In this document: positions 26,821 to 36,530 of the stretch, piece by piece
Numbering within the stretch: position 1 is the stretch's first letter
Layout: each line of letters opens with the position of its first letter
Source of the DNA: Pseudomonas viridiflava
GTDB taxonomy: Bacteria; Pseudomonadota; Gammaproteobacteria; Pseudomonadales; Pseudomonadaceae
DNA: 64,000 nt
Direction of reading: 5' to 3'
NCBI RefSeq assembly: GCF_900583165.1
Contig: NZ_UTKY01000053.1
Location: forward strand, 1-64,000
Made by a program: the position numbers and the translations under genes
Notes under the pieces: generated by a model
Seen by the model: only the letters and a program-made list of their open reading frames with translations
Databases searched by the model: none
Told to the model about the DNA's origin: nothing

Positions 26821-27723
26821 ATGTCCACCACCAAAGCCCGCGCAGATTCGCTCTCGCTTCTGCTCTTTACCTTGCGCAGCGGCAAGCTGATGGCCATCAA
26901 CCTGCTCAAAGTCAGCGAAATCATCCCCTGCCCGCCGCTGACCAAGCTGCCGGAGTCGCACCCCCACGTCAAAGGCATCGCCACCCTGCGCGGTACGTCG
27001 CTGTCGGTGATCGACCTGAGCCGTGCCCTGGGGGAAATGCCGCTGCAAGACCCGGACGGCGGCTGCCTGATCGTCACCGATGTGAGCCGCTCCAAGCAGG
27101 GCTTGCACGTGCAGGCGGTGAGCAAGATCGTGCATTGCCTGACCACCGATATCCGCCCGCCACCCTTTGGTTCTGGCGGTAATCGCTCGTTTATCACCGG
27201 GGTCACCCAGGTAGAGGGCGGTTTGGTACAGGTGCTGGATATCGAGAAGGTCATCCACGGCATCGCACCGGCGCAGATCGAAACAGCGCCCACCGACCTG
27301 ACCATGGAAGAGGCCGACGTGCTGGGCAATGCGCGCATCCTGGTGGTGGACGACAGCCAGGTCGCCCTGCAACAGTCGGTGCACACCCTGCGTAACCTCG
27401 GCCTGACCTGCCACACCGCACGCAGCGCCAAAGAAGCGATTGATGTGCTGCTGGAGCTGCAAGGCACGGCGCAGCAGATCAATGTGGTGGTGTCGGACAT
27501 TGAAATGTCCGAAATGGACGGCTACGCCCTCACCCGCACCCTGCGCGAAACCCCGGATTTCCAGGAGCTGTACGTGCTGTTGCACACCTCACTGGACAGT
27601 GCGATGAACAGCGAGAAAGCCCGCCTGGCCGGGGCCGACTCGGTGCTGACCAAGTTCTCGTCGCCGGAGCTGACCAAGTCCCTGGTGATCGCCGCGCAAA
27701 CCGTGGCCCAAAAAGGCCTGTAA
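26821..27723 (+). CDS. cheV: Chemotaxis coupling protein CheV
   Basis: CheV couples chemoreceptors to CheA through a CheW-like domain and adapts signalling through a receiver domain. Here the CheW domain covers about residues 10-150 (KVSEIIPCPPL, GIATLRGTSLSVIDL) and the receiver about 172-300, with acidic pocket DD177-178, phosphoacceptor D226 (VSDIEMSEMDG) and the conserved Lys in LTKFSS. The FliA promoter just upstream places it in the flagellar regulon. Pseudomonads have several CheV paralogues and which one this is cannot be told from sequence. Confidence 0.92.
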   Translation: MSTTKARADSLSLLLFTLRSGKLMAINLLKVSEIIPCPPLTKLPESHPHVKGIATLRGTSLSVIDLSRALGEMPLQDPDGGCLIVTDVSRSKQGLHVQAVSKIVHCLTTDIRPPPFGSGGNRSFITGVTQVEGGLVQVLDIEKVIHGIAPAQIETAPTDLTMEEADVLGNARILVVDDSQVALQQSVHTLRNLGLTCHTARSAKEAIDVLLELQGTAQQINVVVSDIEMSEMDGYALTRTLRETPDFQELYVLLHTSLDSAMNSEKARLAGADSVLTKFSSPELTKSLVIAAQTVAQKGL

Positions 27724-27797
27724 GCGAATATTTCCAACTGCTGCGCCGCGACCTCACTGGCAGCCTGCCCGCCCCGCAATGGCCGGTCGGTACACAG

Positions 27798-28202
27798 TTG
27801 GATCATTACCGCGACGACCTGGCGCCTGCGATTCATGCGGTATTTCGCATGACCCAAGCGCAAGGCGGCGGCCGGGTGCCCAACCTGGAAACCTGGCAAC
27901 ACCAGTTCATCACCGATGCCGAGTTCGACCCTACGCTGTGCCTGGTTGCCAGCAATGCCGAGGGTATTCTCGGCGTGGCTCAATGCTGGACCAGCGCCTT
28001 CATCAAAAACCTCAGCGTCCACCCTTGCGCCCAGGGCCAGGGGTTGGGCCGCGCGTTGTTGCTGCACAGTTTCCAGGTGTTCAAGCAACGCGGCGAGCCC
28101 TATGTGGACCTCAAGGTGCTGGAGAGCAATCTTCGGGCGCGGCAGCTGTATGAAAGTGCGGGCATGAGATTTGTCCTACGGGATGTCGCGCAAGAAGACT
28201 GA
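27798..28202 (+). CDS. GNAT-family N-acetyltransferase (start uncertain)
   Basis: Acetyl-CoA-dependent acetyltransferase domain with the motif A pattern IKNLSVHPCAQGQGLGRALL (Q/RxxGxG/A) and a C-terminal NLRARQLYESAGMRF. Substrate unknown. The only in-frame start is a TTG at 27798, yet the same frame is open and protein-like right back to the cheV stop (SEYFQLLRRDLTGSLPAP). The codon exactly at the cheV stop overlap is GTA (GTAA), where GTG would give a typical GTGA overlap. The true start may therefore have been lost or is non-standard. Confidence 0.75.
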   Translation: MDHYRDDLAPAIHAVFRMTQAQGGGRVPNLETWQHQFITDAEFDPTLCLVASNAEGILGVAQCWTSAFIKNLSVHPCAQGQGLGRALLLHSFQVFKQRGEPYVDLKVLESNLRARQLYESAGMRFVLRDVAQED

Positions 28203-28311
28203 CAGGCAATGGCGTGTAACTTGCTTCCATCGCCGGTATATCGGTGAACAGAGGTAAAAACCCGTCACCGTCTCAGCGTGCCCTCTGACCTTGCCTGGTG
28301 ACAGATCCGCC

Positions 28312-29055
28312 ATGAATACTCATTTTTCCTGCGTAGGTTGCGGCAAATGCTGCACCGACCATCACGTCCCCCTGACCCTCGACGAAGCCCGTATGTGGGC
28401 GGCCGATGGCGGTAACGTCATCGTGTTGGTGGAAGGCTTTTTGGGCAATGGGCTGGGCCTGCCCCAGCAACAACGTGAACACGCCGAACGCCGTTCGGTG
28501 GTGGTGCCCAGCGGTAACACCGAAGCGTTCGTGGCGATCACCTTTGCCGCCTACAACGCCGGACGCTGCCGGAATCTTGACGAAGACAACTTGTGCCGCA
28601 TCTATGAACGACGACCGTTGGTGTGCCGCATCTACCCGATGGAGATCAACCCGCATATCCCACTGAACCCTGCTGCCAAGGATTGCCCGCCGGAGTCCTG
28701 GGAACAGGGCCCGGCGCTGATTATTGGAGGCGAGTTGATGGACCAGGAATTGGCCGCGCTGATCCAGCGCTCACGCCAGGCCGACCGTGACGACGTGCAG
28801 ACCAAAGAGGCGGTGTGCGCCTTGCTCGGCATTCGTACCACCGCGCTCAAGGGTGATGGGTTCACCGCCTATCTGCCGGACATGGGTGCATTTGCCCAGG
28901 CGATTGAGCTGGCGGTAGGTCGGCCGGCCGTGGCCAATGAGTGGGTGTTTCATGTGTCGGGAATGGACATCGCCGAGCAGGTATTGGATGCAGGGGCGCA
29001 GATTGCGACTGAGGTGCCGGCCAATTATGCGTTTATCTCGTTGAGGGCGGCGTAA
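28312..29055 (+). CDS. YkgJ-type Cys-cluster protein (zinc/iron-chelating domain)
   Basis: A 247-residue protein with the family Cys pattern: CVGCGKCC near the start, CRNL...LCRIY, RRPLVCRIYPMEI and a later Cys (KDCPP). Such domains are predicted to bind Zn or an Fe-S cluster, with no firm function. The start ATG at 28312 gives MNTHFSCVGCGKCC; a TTG seven codons upstream is possible. No ribosome site is strong. It stands alone between the acetyltransferase and a REP pair. Confidence 0.8.
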   Translation: MNTHFSCVGCGKCCTDHHVPLTLDEARMWAADGGNVIVLVEGFLGNGLGLPQQQREHAERRSVVVPSGNTEAFVAITFAAYNAGRCRNLDEDNLCRIYERRPLVCRIYPMEINPHIPLNPAAKDCPPESWEQGPALIIGGELMDQELAALIQRSRQADRDDVQTKEAVCALLGIRTTALKGDGFTAYLPDMGAFAQAIELAVGRPAVANEWVFHVSGMDIAEQVLDAGAQIATEVPANYAFISLRAA

Positions 29056-29067
29056 GCCTAACCGACC

Positions 29068-29146
29068 CCATCGGGGGCAAGCCCCCTCCCACATTTGCCT
29101 GCATTCACACATCTAATAAGTGTGGGAGGGGGCTTGCCCCCGATGA
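29068..29146. repeat. Two REP arms in the outward arrangement
   Basis: The arm order is reversed compared with the usual REPIN: catcgggggcaagccccctc first, then gtgggagggggcttgccccc, separated by about 27 bases. It lies between the convergent YkgJ-type and chemoreceptor genes and could act as a bidirectional 3' end structure. Confidence 0.85.
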
Positions 29147-29173
29147 GGCCAGCCCATTCAACCCATCCCCCAC

Positions 29174-30742
29174 TCAACGGCGCCGCCCCCAAAACTCCCG
29201 CGCCAACTGCCGCAAATCATCCGCCAACGCCGCCACATCCCCCGAGCTGATCTGGCTCTGTTGCCCGGCGCTGACCGTGGCCTCGCCGGCATTACGGATG
29301 CCGACAATATGACAGTTGATGCCCTCGCTCACCGCACTCTGCTCCTCTACCGCCGTCGCGATCTGCTGGCTCATCGCAGTGATTTGCGTGACGCGCTGAC
29401 TGATGCCATCCAACGCCGCAGCGGCACGCTGCGCCTGCTGCACACTGGCCTCGACGTGCTCGCTGCTTTGCGCCATGGCCTGCACCGCATCGCGGGCGCC
29501 GCCTTGCAGGGTGCTGATCATGCGTTGGATTTCATCGGTAGACTGCTGCGTGCGCTGGGCTAGGCCACGTACTTCGTCAGCTACCACGGCAAACCCGCGC
29601 CCCTGTTCGCCGGCACGCGCGGCTTCGATGGCGGCATTCAGCGCCAACAGGTTGGTTTGCTCGGCAATGGTGCGGATCACTTCCAGCACACCGCTAATCT
29701 CGCCGCTGTGGTTTTCCAGCTGATGGATCACCTCGGTGGCCCGCGCCAACTCCTGGGACAGGCGCAACACTGCGTCGCGGCTCTCATCCACACGCTGATG
29801 GCCTTCGCGGGTCTCATTGCCGGCCTGGTCCGCGGCCTTGGAGGCCTGCTGCGCATGGTTGGCCATTTCAGCGACGCTGGCGGCCATTTCATGGATCGCC
29901 GCCGCCACTTGGTCAGTCTGGGACTGCTGGCCCAGGCTGCTGGCGTGGCTGCTGTCCAATTGCCGCACCAGTTGTGCCGCATGCCCAGACAGACGCTGGG
30001 AAGCATCGCCGATACGCCCCACCACGGCGCCCACTTGGGCTTCGAGCATTTGCAGGGCGAATTCGATGCGCCCGCACTCATCCAGGCGCCCGGTGTAGAC
30101 GGCTTGGCTCAGGGGGTTATCGGCAATAACCTGAGCACGCTGGTCCAACCGAGCCAAAGGCCGCAGGATCAGGTTCACACCCGCAACTGCTACCGCGCAG
30201 CCCGCCACCAACATCAACATTTGCCAAGTCAACGAGTAAATCGCCAGCGCCGACGCCCCGGTCATACTGCAGCTGACGATGACCCATGCCGACAGTTTCA
30301 TGCCAAGGCCCACCACAGGCCAACGCTGCGTTTTGCCCTCGCGCAAACGCGCATACGCCCGCTCAGCTGCCGCCACCTGGCGCCCATCGGGCTTGGTGCG
30401 CACCGATTGATACTCCACTGTTACCCCGTCCCGAGTCACAGGCGTGGCATAGGCGCTGACCCAATAGTGGTCGCCATTCTTGCAGCGGTTTTTCACCATG
30501 CCCATCCATGAGCGCCCGGCTGCCAAGGCCCGCCACATGTGGGCAAATGCCTGTGGCGGCATATCCGGGTGGCGCAGGACGTTATGGGCCGCGCCCAGCA
30601 GTTCGTCGCGGCTGTAACCGCTGACGTCGACGAAGTCCTGGTTGGCGTAGGTAATCGCGCCGGTCAGGTCAGTGGTCGAAAGGATATTGGCGTCAGGGGC
30701 AAAGTCCACATTTCGACCGGTGACCGGCAGATTGATCTTCAT
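29174..30742 (-). CDS. Aer-like chemoreceptor with PAS domain
   Basis: A 522-residue methyl-accepting chemotaxis protein. The N-terminal PAS domain (about 20-115) has the Aer/BdlA-type start [21 protein letters not shown]. Two adjacent hydrophobic stretches (about 145-190) anchor it, and a long signalling domain contains the receptor tip [19 protein letters not shown]. There is no large periplasmic sensor, so it likely senses an internal cue such as redox state. The start at 30742 ([11 protein letters not shown]) is preferred to a frame extension of 19 residues with no family match. Confidence 0.9.
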   Translation of the reverse strand: MKINLPVTGRNVDFAPDANILSTTDLTGAITYANQDFVDVSGYSRDELLGAAHNVLRHPDMPPQAFAHMWRALAAGRSWMGMVKNRCKNGDHYWVSAYATPVTRDGVTVEYQSVRTKPDGRQVAAAERAYARLREGKTQRWPVVGLGMKLSAWVIVSCSMTGASALAIYSLTWQMLMLVAGCAVAVAGVNLILRPLARLDQRAQVIADNPLSQAVYTGRLDECGRIEFALQMLEAQVGAVVGRIGDASQRLSGHAAQLVRQLDSSHASSLGQQSQTDQVAAAIHEMAASVAEMANHAQQASKAADQAGNETREGHQRVDESRDAVLRLSQELARATEVIHQLENHSGEISGVLEVIRTIAEQTNLLALNAAIEAARAGEQGRGFAVVADEVRGLAQRTQQSTDEIQRMISTLQGGARDAVQAMAQSSEHVEASVQQAQRAAAALDGISQRVTQITAMSQQIATAVEEQSAVSEGINCHIVGIRNAGEATVSAGQQSQISSGDVAALADDLRQLAREFWGRRR

Positions 30743-30849
30743 GGATAAGCGCGCTCGTGTTTGTTGGAGGAGTCGGCAGGGCGTCGACTCTAAGCGCACC
30801 GATGGGGCAAATACTGATCCAGCTCATGTTCCGCGCAATTAATTGGCCA

Positions 30850-31641
30850 TTACGAATTGGAAGGCACGGCGTCGAGTTGGTAGGGCTGCAGGATTCGCTG
30901 GTATTCACCGTTCTGCATCAATTCCTCAAGCGCGCTGTTGAGCGCCTGGAGCAATGCAGTATCCGGTTTACGCACCGCAATCGCGACGCTGGCACCCAAC
31001 AACTCAGCCGAGACGATGGGGCCGAGAAAACCGAAGTCCTGGCCCTCGGGCGTATCGAGCAAAGCCTCGCGAATTTCCAGCGAGCCTTGCAAGGTGGCAT
31101 CGATATCACCTGCCACCAGGCTGCTGACGAGTTCGTGATTGAGCCAGAAACTCTCGATGGTGACGCCTTTGGGCGCCCATTGGGCCAGGGCAAAGGCCTC
31201 GCGATTACTGCCCAGCAATACGCCGACCCGCTTGCCCTTGAGCGACTGCACCGTGGGCAACAAGCCCGATGCCTTGCGCGCGACGAGATGGGTGGTAAAG
31301 GGATAAAGGTCATCGGTGAAGTTCACCGCTCGCAGCCGCGTCGGGGTAGGGGCGATGCCCATGATGGCATCGAATTGCCTGGCCTCCAGAGCTTTGAAAC
31401 TCTCAACAAGCATCTGGTCAACCCAAGTGCACCGCACATTCATCTGCTGGCACAGGGCATTACCCAGATCGATATTCAGCCCGACCAATTGCCCTTGCGG
31501 GTTACGGCTTTGGAAAGGAGGAAACAGCGCGGCAACGGCAAAACGGATCTCGCTACGCGGTGGGTCACCGGCCGCTGCGGCATCAACCGAGAGCAATAAG
31601 GCAAACGCTACACAAATGTGTATCAAGGCCAAGGGAAGCAT
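30850..31641 (-). CDS. Periplasmic solute-binding protein family 3
   Basis: A 263-residue protein with signal peptide (LALIHICVAFALLLSVDAAAAG) and SBP_bac_3 features: RFAVAALFPPFQ, LVGLNIDLGNAL, and the ligand-loop region MGIAPTPTRLRAVNFTDDLY. It should bind a polar amino acid or similar small molecule. No ABC permease or ATPase gene is next to it, so it may work with a distant transporter or deliver ligand to a receptor. The chemoreceptor next to it has no periplasmic sensor domain, so a direct pairing is unlikely. Confidence 0.85.
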   Translation of the reverse strand: MLPLALIHICVAFALLLSVDAAAAGDPPRSEIRFAVAALFPPFQSRNPQGQLVGLNIDLGNALCQQMNVRCTWVDQMLVESFKALEARQFDAIMGIAPTPTRLRAVNFTDDLYPFTTHLVARKASGLLPTVQSLKGKRVGVLLGSNREAFALAQWAPKGVTIESFWLNHELVSSLVAGDIDATLQGSLEIREALLDTPEGQDFGFLGPIVSAELLGASVAIAVRKPDTALLQALNSALEELMQNGEYQRILQPYQLDAVPSNS

Positions 31642-31804
31642 CCTTTTTTTCCGGAAAGATCAGCCTCACCACGCCCTACCCTGTTTAAAAACAGGGGAAG
31701 AAGCGGGGGCTGGGCAAGCTTTCAAGAAACGGATGCTGGCCTACAAGCAGAAATATCAGCGCTAGTCGTAAGAAAAAGCCGTCAAGTATTACAGAGCTCT
31801 ATTC

Positions 31805-32038
31805 TCAGCGTTTACCCATCGAACGACGCGTTCCCGGCGGGGCCATGCCTGGGGACTTGGTGTGACCGTTCTTGGCGCCATTCTTGTACCAGGGCTGGGC
31901 GGCATTCTTCGCCCCGGCCAGCTCACCCGGCTTGAACGGAAACTTGAACGCCGGAATCTCGGCTTTCTCAACGCCGTCGGCGCTGGCCGGATCGACGATG
32001 TCGGTCGCTTCAACAGGGGATTGTGTCGGGGAAGTCAT
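31805..32038 (-). CDS. Small basic protein of unknown function
   Basis: A 77-residue product starting MTSPTQSPVEATDIVDPA with an acidic N-terminal half and a strongly basic, Gly/Pro-rich C-terminal half (WYKNGAKNGHTKSPG, RRSMGKR). No signal peptide or membrane helix is seen. GGAGC lies about 6 bases before the ATG, supporting translation. I do not recognise a family. The charge split suggests a nucleic-acid or ribosome partner, which is inference. Confidence 0.6.
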   Translation of the reverse strand: MTSPTQSPVEATDIVDPASADGVEKAEIPAFKFPFKPGELAGAKNAAQPWYKNGAKNGHTKSPGMAPPGTRRSMGKR

Positions 32039-32155
32039 GAAAGCTCCGGAACGTGCAAAAAATGGCGCGGGGCCGGCTTGCGGGCACCGCTGGCGCGCAG
32101 TATACCTGCCCGTCCCGGATCTTTAACCACCGCCCGTACGAATGGTCTGACTTTG

Positions 32156-32171
32156 CTGACAGCGCTGTCAG
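32156..32171. promoter_or_regulatory. Palindrome CTGACAGCGCTGTCAG, candidate response-regulator box
   Basis: A perfect 16-base palindrome of form TGACA-N4-TGTCA lies 82 bases before the RND adaptor ATG. A -10-like TATAAA follows at 32205-32210 with only a weak -35 match. CusR/CopR-type regulators bind TGACA...TGTCA inverted repeats, and a regulator of that class is encoded at the end of this operon. Confidence 0.55.
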
Positions 32172-32252
32172 TTAACCGTCACCCTGCTGACCGGATTGGC
32201 GGGCTATAAAGACCCTCTACTCGTCCAACCCTTCGCCCTGGCGCCTCACTCC

Positions 32253-33419
32253 ATGCAAATTCAACGAAAAACCGCCCTGATCGTGGGAGTCCTCGTGGTG
32301 CTGGCCGTAGCAGCCTGGGCATTGACCCGACCTGCCAAGGCCAAACTGGCGGCGCCCACTGCCATCCCGGTGCGGGTGGTGAGCGTGGCGCAGCAGGATA
32401 TTGCGCGTTATGTCAGCGGGATCGGTTCGGTGTTGTCGTTGCACAGCGTTGTGATTCGCCCGCAAGTGGACGGCATCCTCACCCGGCTACTGGTCAAGGA
32501 GGGTCAGTTGGTCAAGGCCGGCGACCTGCTGGCCAGCATTGATGACCGCTCGATCCGCGCCAGCCTCGACCAAGCCAAGGCACAACTGGGAGAAAGCCAG
32601 GCGCAGTTGCAAGTGGCGCAGATCAATCTCAAGCGCTACAAGGCACTGAGCGTGGACGACGGCGTGTCCAAGCAGACCTACGACCAGCAGCAAGCGCTGG
32701 TCAACCAGCTCAAGGCCACCGCCCAGGGCAACCAGGCCGCGATCGATTCGGCCAAGGTTCAGCTTTCATACACGCAAATTCGCTCTCCGGTGACGGGGCG
32801 CGTCGGTATTCGCACGGTCGATGAAGGTAACTTCCTGCGTACCAGCGATACCCAGGGCCTGTTCTCCGTCACTCAGATCGACCCAATCGCTGTTGAATTT
32901 TCCCTGCCACAACACATGCTGCCGACCCTGCAAGGCCTGATTGCCGCGCCGACCAAGGCCAGTGTCGATGCCTACATGGGCGCCGACACCAACGGTGAGA
33001 CTGGCGACCTGCTCGGTGAAGGCCACTTGAGCCTGATCGACAACCAGATCAGTTCCACCACCGGCACCTTGCGCGCCAAGGCCGAGTTCAGCAACGCCTC
33101 GCAGCGCCTGTGGCCGGGCCAACTGGTGACCATCAAGATCCAGACCGCCCTCGAGAAACAGGCCTTGGTGGTGCCACCGACCGTGGTGCAACGCGGCCTG
33201 GATTCGCATTTCGTGTACCGGGTCAACGGTGACAAGGTCGACGTGGTGCCCGTGCAGGTGACCTTTCAGGACAGCGACGTAAACATCATCAAAGGCGTAC
33301 AGGCCGGCGACGTGCTGGTCAGCGACGGCCAGTCGCGGCTCAAGGCGGGCGCCCAGGTCGAGGTGTTGAAAGAACCGCCGCAAGTGATCCAGACCGTCGA
33401 CGCCAAGGTGCAACGATGA
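32253..33419 (+). CDS. RND efflux periplasmic adaptor (MdtA-like)
   Basis: A 388-residue membrane fusion protein that links an RND pump to an outer-membrane channel. It has an N-terminal membrane anchor (ALIVGVLVVLAVAAWAL), lipoyl half-motifs (VDGILTRLLVKEGQLVKAGDLL and IRSPVTGRVGIRTVDEG), a helical hairpin between them and C-terminal beta-barrel domains. The ATG at 32253 gives a normal signal-anchor. The stop overlaps the next start (ATGA), so the pump gene is translationally coupled. No outer-membrane factor is encoded in the operon. Confidence 0.92.
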   Translation: MQIQRKTALIVGVLVVLAVAAWALTRPAKAKLAAPTAIPVRVVSVAQQDIARYVSGIGSVLSLHSVVIRPQVDGILTRLLVKEGQLVKAGDLLASIDDRSIRASLDQAKAQLGESQAQLQVAQINLKRYKALSVDDGVSKQTYDQQQALVNQLKATAQGNQAAIDSAKVQLSYTQIRSPVTGRVGIRTVDEGNFLRTSDTQGLFSVTQIDPIAVEFSLPQHMLPTLQGLIAAPTKASVDAYMGADTNGETGDLLGEGHLSLIDNQISSTTGTLRAKAEFSNASQRLWPGQLVTIKIQTALEKQALVVPPTVVQRGLDSHFVYRVNGDKVDVVPVQVTFQDSDVNIIKGVQAGDVLVSDGQSRLKAGAQVEVLKEPPQVIQTVDAKVQR

Positions 33420-36400
33420 GCCGTTCGCCCTCGGCCTGGTGCGTCGACCACCCCGTCGCGACGCTACTGCTGACGTTCGCGCTGGTGCTGCTGGGGCTGA
33501 TTGCCTTCCCGCGCCTGGCCATCGCCCCACTGCCGGAAGCGGAGTTTCCGACGATTCAGGTCAGCGCCACCCTGCCCGGCGCCAGCCCGGACACCATGGC
33601 GTCGTCCGTGGCCACGCCATTGGAGGTGCAATTCAGCGCCATCCCCGGCATGACCCAAATGACCTCCAGCAGTGCCTTGGGCTCAAGTCTGCTGACCCTG
33701 CAGTTCACCCTGGACAAGAGCATCGATACCGCCGCACAGGAAGTGCAAGCGGCGATCAACACCGCGTCCGGCAAGCTCCCCAGCGATATGCCGAGCCTGC
33801 CGACCTGGAAGAAGGTCAACCCGGCAGACAGCCCGGTGCTGATCCTCAGCGTCAGCTCCGACAGCATGCCCAGCACCGAGCTCAGTGACTATGTGGAAAC
33901 CCTGCTGGCCCGGCAGATCAGCCAGATCGACGGCGTCGGCCAGATCAACATCACCGGCCAGCAACGCCCGGCGATTCGGGTGCAAGCCTCCCCGGATAAA
34001 CTCGCGGCCATTGGCCTGACGCTGGCTGATATCCGCTTGGCCATCCAGCAGTCGAGCCTCAACCTGGCCAAGGGCGCAATCTACGGCGAGAACAGCGTGT
34101 CGACCCTGTCGACCAACGACCAACTGTTCCACCCGGATGAATACGCTCAGTTGATCGTGTCCTACAAGGACGGCGCCCCGGTTCAACTGCGCGATGTCGC
34201 CAAGGTCATCAACGGTTCGGAAAACGCCTACGTGCAGGCGTGGTCCGGCGATACGCCGGGGGTCAATCTGGTGATCTCGCGCCAACCTGGCGCGAATATC
34301 GTCGAGACCGTCGACCGCATTCAATCCGAATTGCCGCGCCTGCAGGCCATGCTGCCGGCGTCGGTGCAGGTCAGCGTGTTGACCGACCGCACCAAGACCA
34401 TTCGCGCTTCGTTGCATGAAGTGGAATTGACGCTGCTGATCGCCGTCCTGTTGGTGGTGGCGGTGATGGCGCTGTTCCTGCGCCAGTTGTCGGCGACGCT
34501 GATTGTGTCCAGCGTGCTTGGCGTGTCGCTGATTGCCAGTTTTGCGCTGATGTACCTGATGGGCTTCAGCCTCAACAACCTGACGCTGGTGGCGATCGTG
34601 ATCGCCGTAGGCTTTGTGGTGGACGATGCGATCGTGGTGGTGGAGAACATTCACCGCCACCTCGAAGCCGGGCTCGACAAGCGCGAGGCGGCGATCAAGG
34701 GCGCCGGCGAAATTGGCTTTACCGTGGTGTCCATCAGTTTCTCGCTGGTGGCTGCGTTTATTCCACTGCTGTTCATGGGTGGCGTGGTCGGCCGCTTGTT
34801 CAAAGAGTTTGCGTTGACGGCGACGTCGACCATCCTGATTTCGGTGGTGGTCTCACTGACGCTGGCGCCCACCCTGGCCGCACTGTTCATGCGCGCGCCC
34901 ACCCATCACGCCCACGCCAAACCCGGCTTCAGCGAACGCCTGCTGGCCGGCTACGCACGCAACCTGCGCCGGGCATTGGCTCATCAACGCAGCATGATCG
35001 CGATCTTTGTCGTGACCCTGGCGCTGGCCGTGGTTGGCTACGTGTTTATCCCCAAGGGTTTCTTTCCGGTGCAAGACACCGGTTTTGTACTGGGCACCAG
35101 CGAGGCGGCCGCCGATGTGTCGTACCCGGACATGGTCGCCAAGCACAAGGCCCTGGCTGAGATCGTCAAGGACGACCCGGCGGTACAGGCGTTTTCCCAC
35201 TCGGTGGGGGTGACCGGCAGCAACCAGACCATTGCCAATGGCCGCTTCTGGATCGCCTTGAAAGACCGCGGTGACCGCGATGTGTCTGCCAGCCAGTTTA
35301 TCGATCGCATCCGGCCGAAACTGGCGAAGGTGCCGGGCATCGTGCTGTACCTGCGCGCCGGGCAAGACATCAACTTGAGCTCCGGCCCCAGCCGCGCACA
35401 ATACCAATACGTGCTCAAGAGCAACGACGGCCCAACGCTCAACACCTGGACCCAACGCCTCACCGAAAAACTGCGCGCCAACCCGGCTTTTCGCGACCTG
35501 TCCAACGACTTGCAACTGGGTGGCAGCATCACCCATATCAGCATCGACCGGCAGGCTGCCGCACGCTTCGGCCTGACCGCCACCGATGTGGACCAGGCGC
35601 TGTACGACGCGTTTGGCCAGCGTCAGATCAACGAATTCCAGACCGAGATCAACCAGTACCAAGTGGTGCTGGAACTCGACACCCAGCAACGCGGCAAGGC
35701 CGAAAGCCTCAATTTTTTTACCTGCGTTCGCCGCTAACCAATGAGATGGTGCCACTGTCGGCACTGGCCAAGGTCGATCCGCCCACCGTGGGGCCGTTGT
35801 CCATCAGCCATGACGGCATGTTCCCGGCCGCCAACTTGTCGTTCAACCTGGCGCCTGGCGTGGCGTTGGGCGATGCGGTCATCCTGCTCAACCAGGCCAA
35901 GAATGAAATCGGCATGCCGACCACCATCATCGGCAACTTCCAGGGTGCGGCCCAGGCGTTCCAGAGTTCGTTGGCCAGCCAACCGTGGCTGATCCTGGCG
36001 GCGCTGGTGGCGGTCTACATTATTCTCGGTGTGTTGTATGAGAGTTTCGTGCACCCGCTGACGATCATTTCGACCTTGCCGTCGGCCGGCTTGGGCGCGC
36101 TGATCATGCTGACGCTGATGGGCCAGGACTTTTCGATCATGGCGCTGATCGGCTTGGTGCTGTTGATCGGTATCGTCAAGAAAAACGGCATCCTGATGAT
36201 CGACTTTGCCCTCGACGCCCAGCGCGTGCGCGGGTTGCCGCCTGAAGAAGCGATCTACGAAGCCTGCGTCACGCGCTTTCGCCCGATCATCATGACCACC
36301 CTCGCCGCCCTGCTCGGCGCGGTGCCGCTGATGCTGGGTGCCGGCCCCGGTGCCGAGATGCGCCAGCCGCTGGGCATCGCGGTGGTCGGCGGCCTGTTGG

Positions 36401-36504
36401 TGAGCCAGGCGCTGACGCTGTTCACCACACCGGTCATATACTTGTACCTTGAGAAGTTTTTCCACCGGCCCAAACCGGCGCTTGAACCGGCGACCACACA
36501 TTAA
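33416..36504 (+). pseudogene. RND efflux permease, frameshifted in a poly-T run
   Basis: Proton-driven inner-membrane pump of the MdtB/MexF class, up to 12 membrane helices. The first frame (33416-35737) covers about 770 residues including the TM4 motif GFVVDDAIVVVENI and ends ...[16 protein letters not shown]. The remaining ~250 residues continue in another frame to 36504 ([11 protein letters not shown]..., ending in a TM block). At T7 (35713-35719), one extra T would restore [16 protein letters not shown], the expected RND sequence, and a 1029-residue protein. So a single-base loss (real or a sequencing error) breaks the gene. Confidence 0.9.
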
Positions 36505-36530
36505 GGCCCGGCCCTGGAGCAATACGGCCC

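Noticed and set aside
29174..31641. Chemoreceptor and solute-binding protein as a ligand-receptor pair
   Set aside because: The receptor has a cytoplasmic PAS domain and no periplasmic sensor, so it has no surface to meet a periplasmic binding protein.
31679..31697. Hairpin ccctgttt/aaacaggg between the solute-binding protein and small basic protein genes
   Set aside because: It is short and has no T-run on either strand, so I do not call it a terminator. It may be chance.
35746..36504. Separate RND-like gene starting at 35746
   Set aside because: It has no ribosome site of its own and continues the pump exactly where the first frame breaks, so it is the second half of one frameshifted gene.
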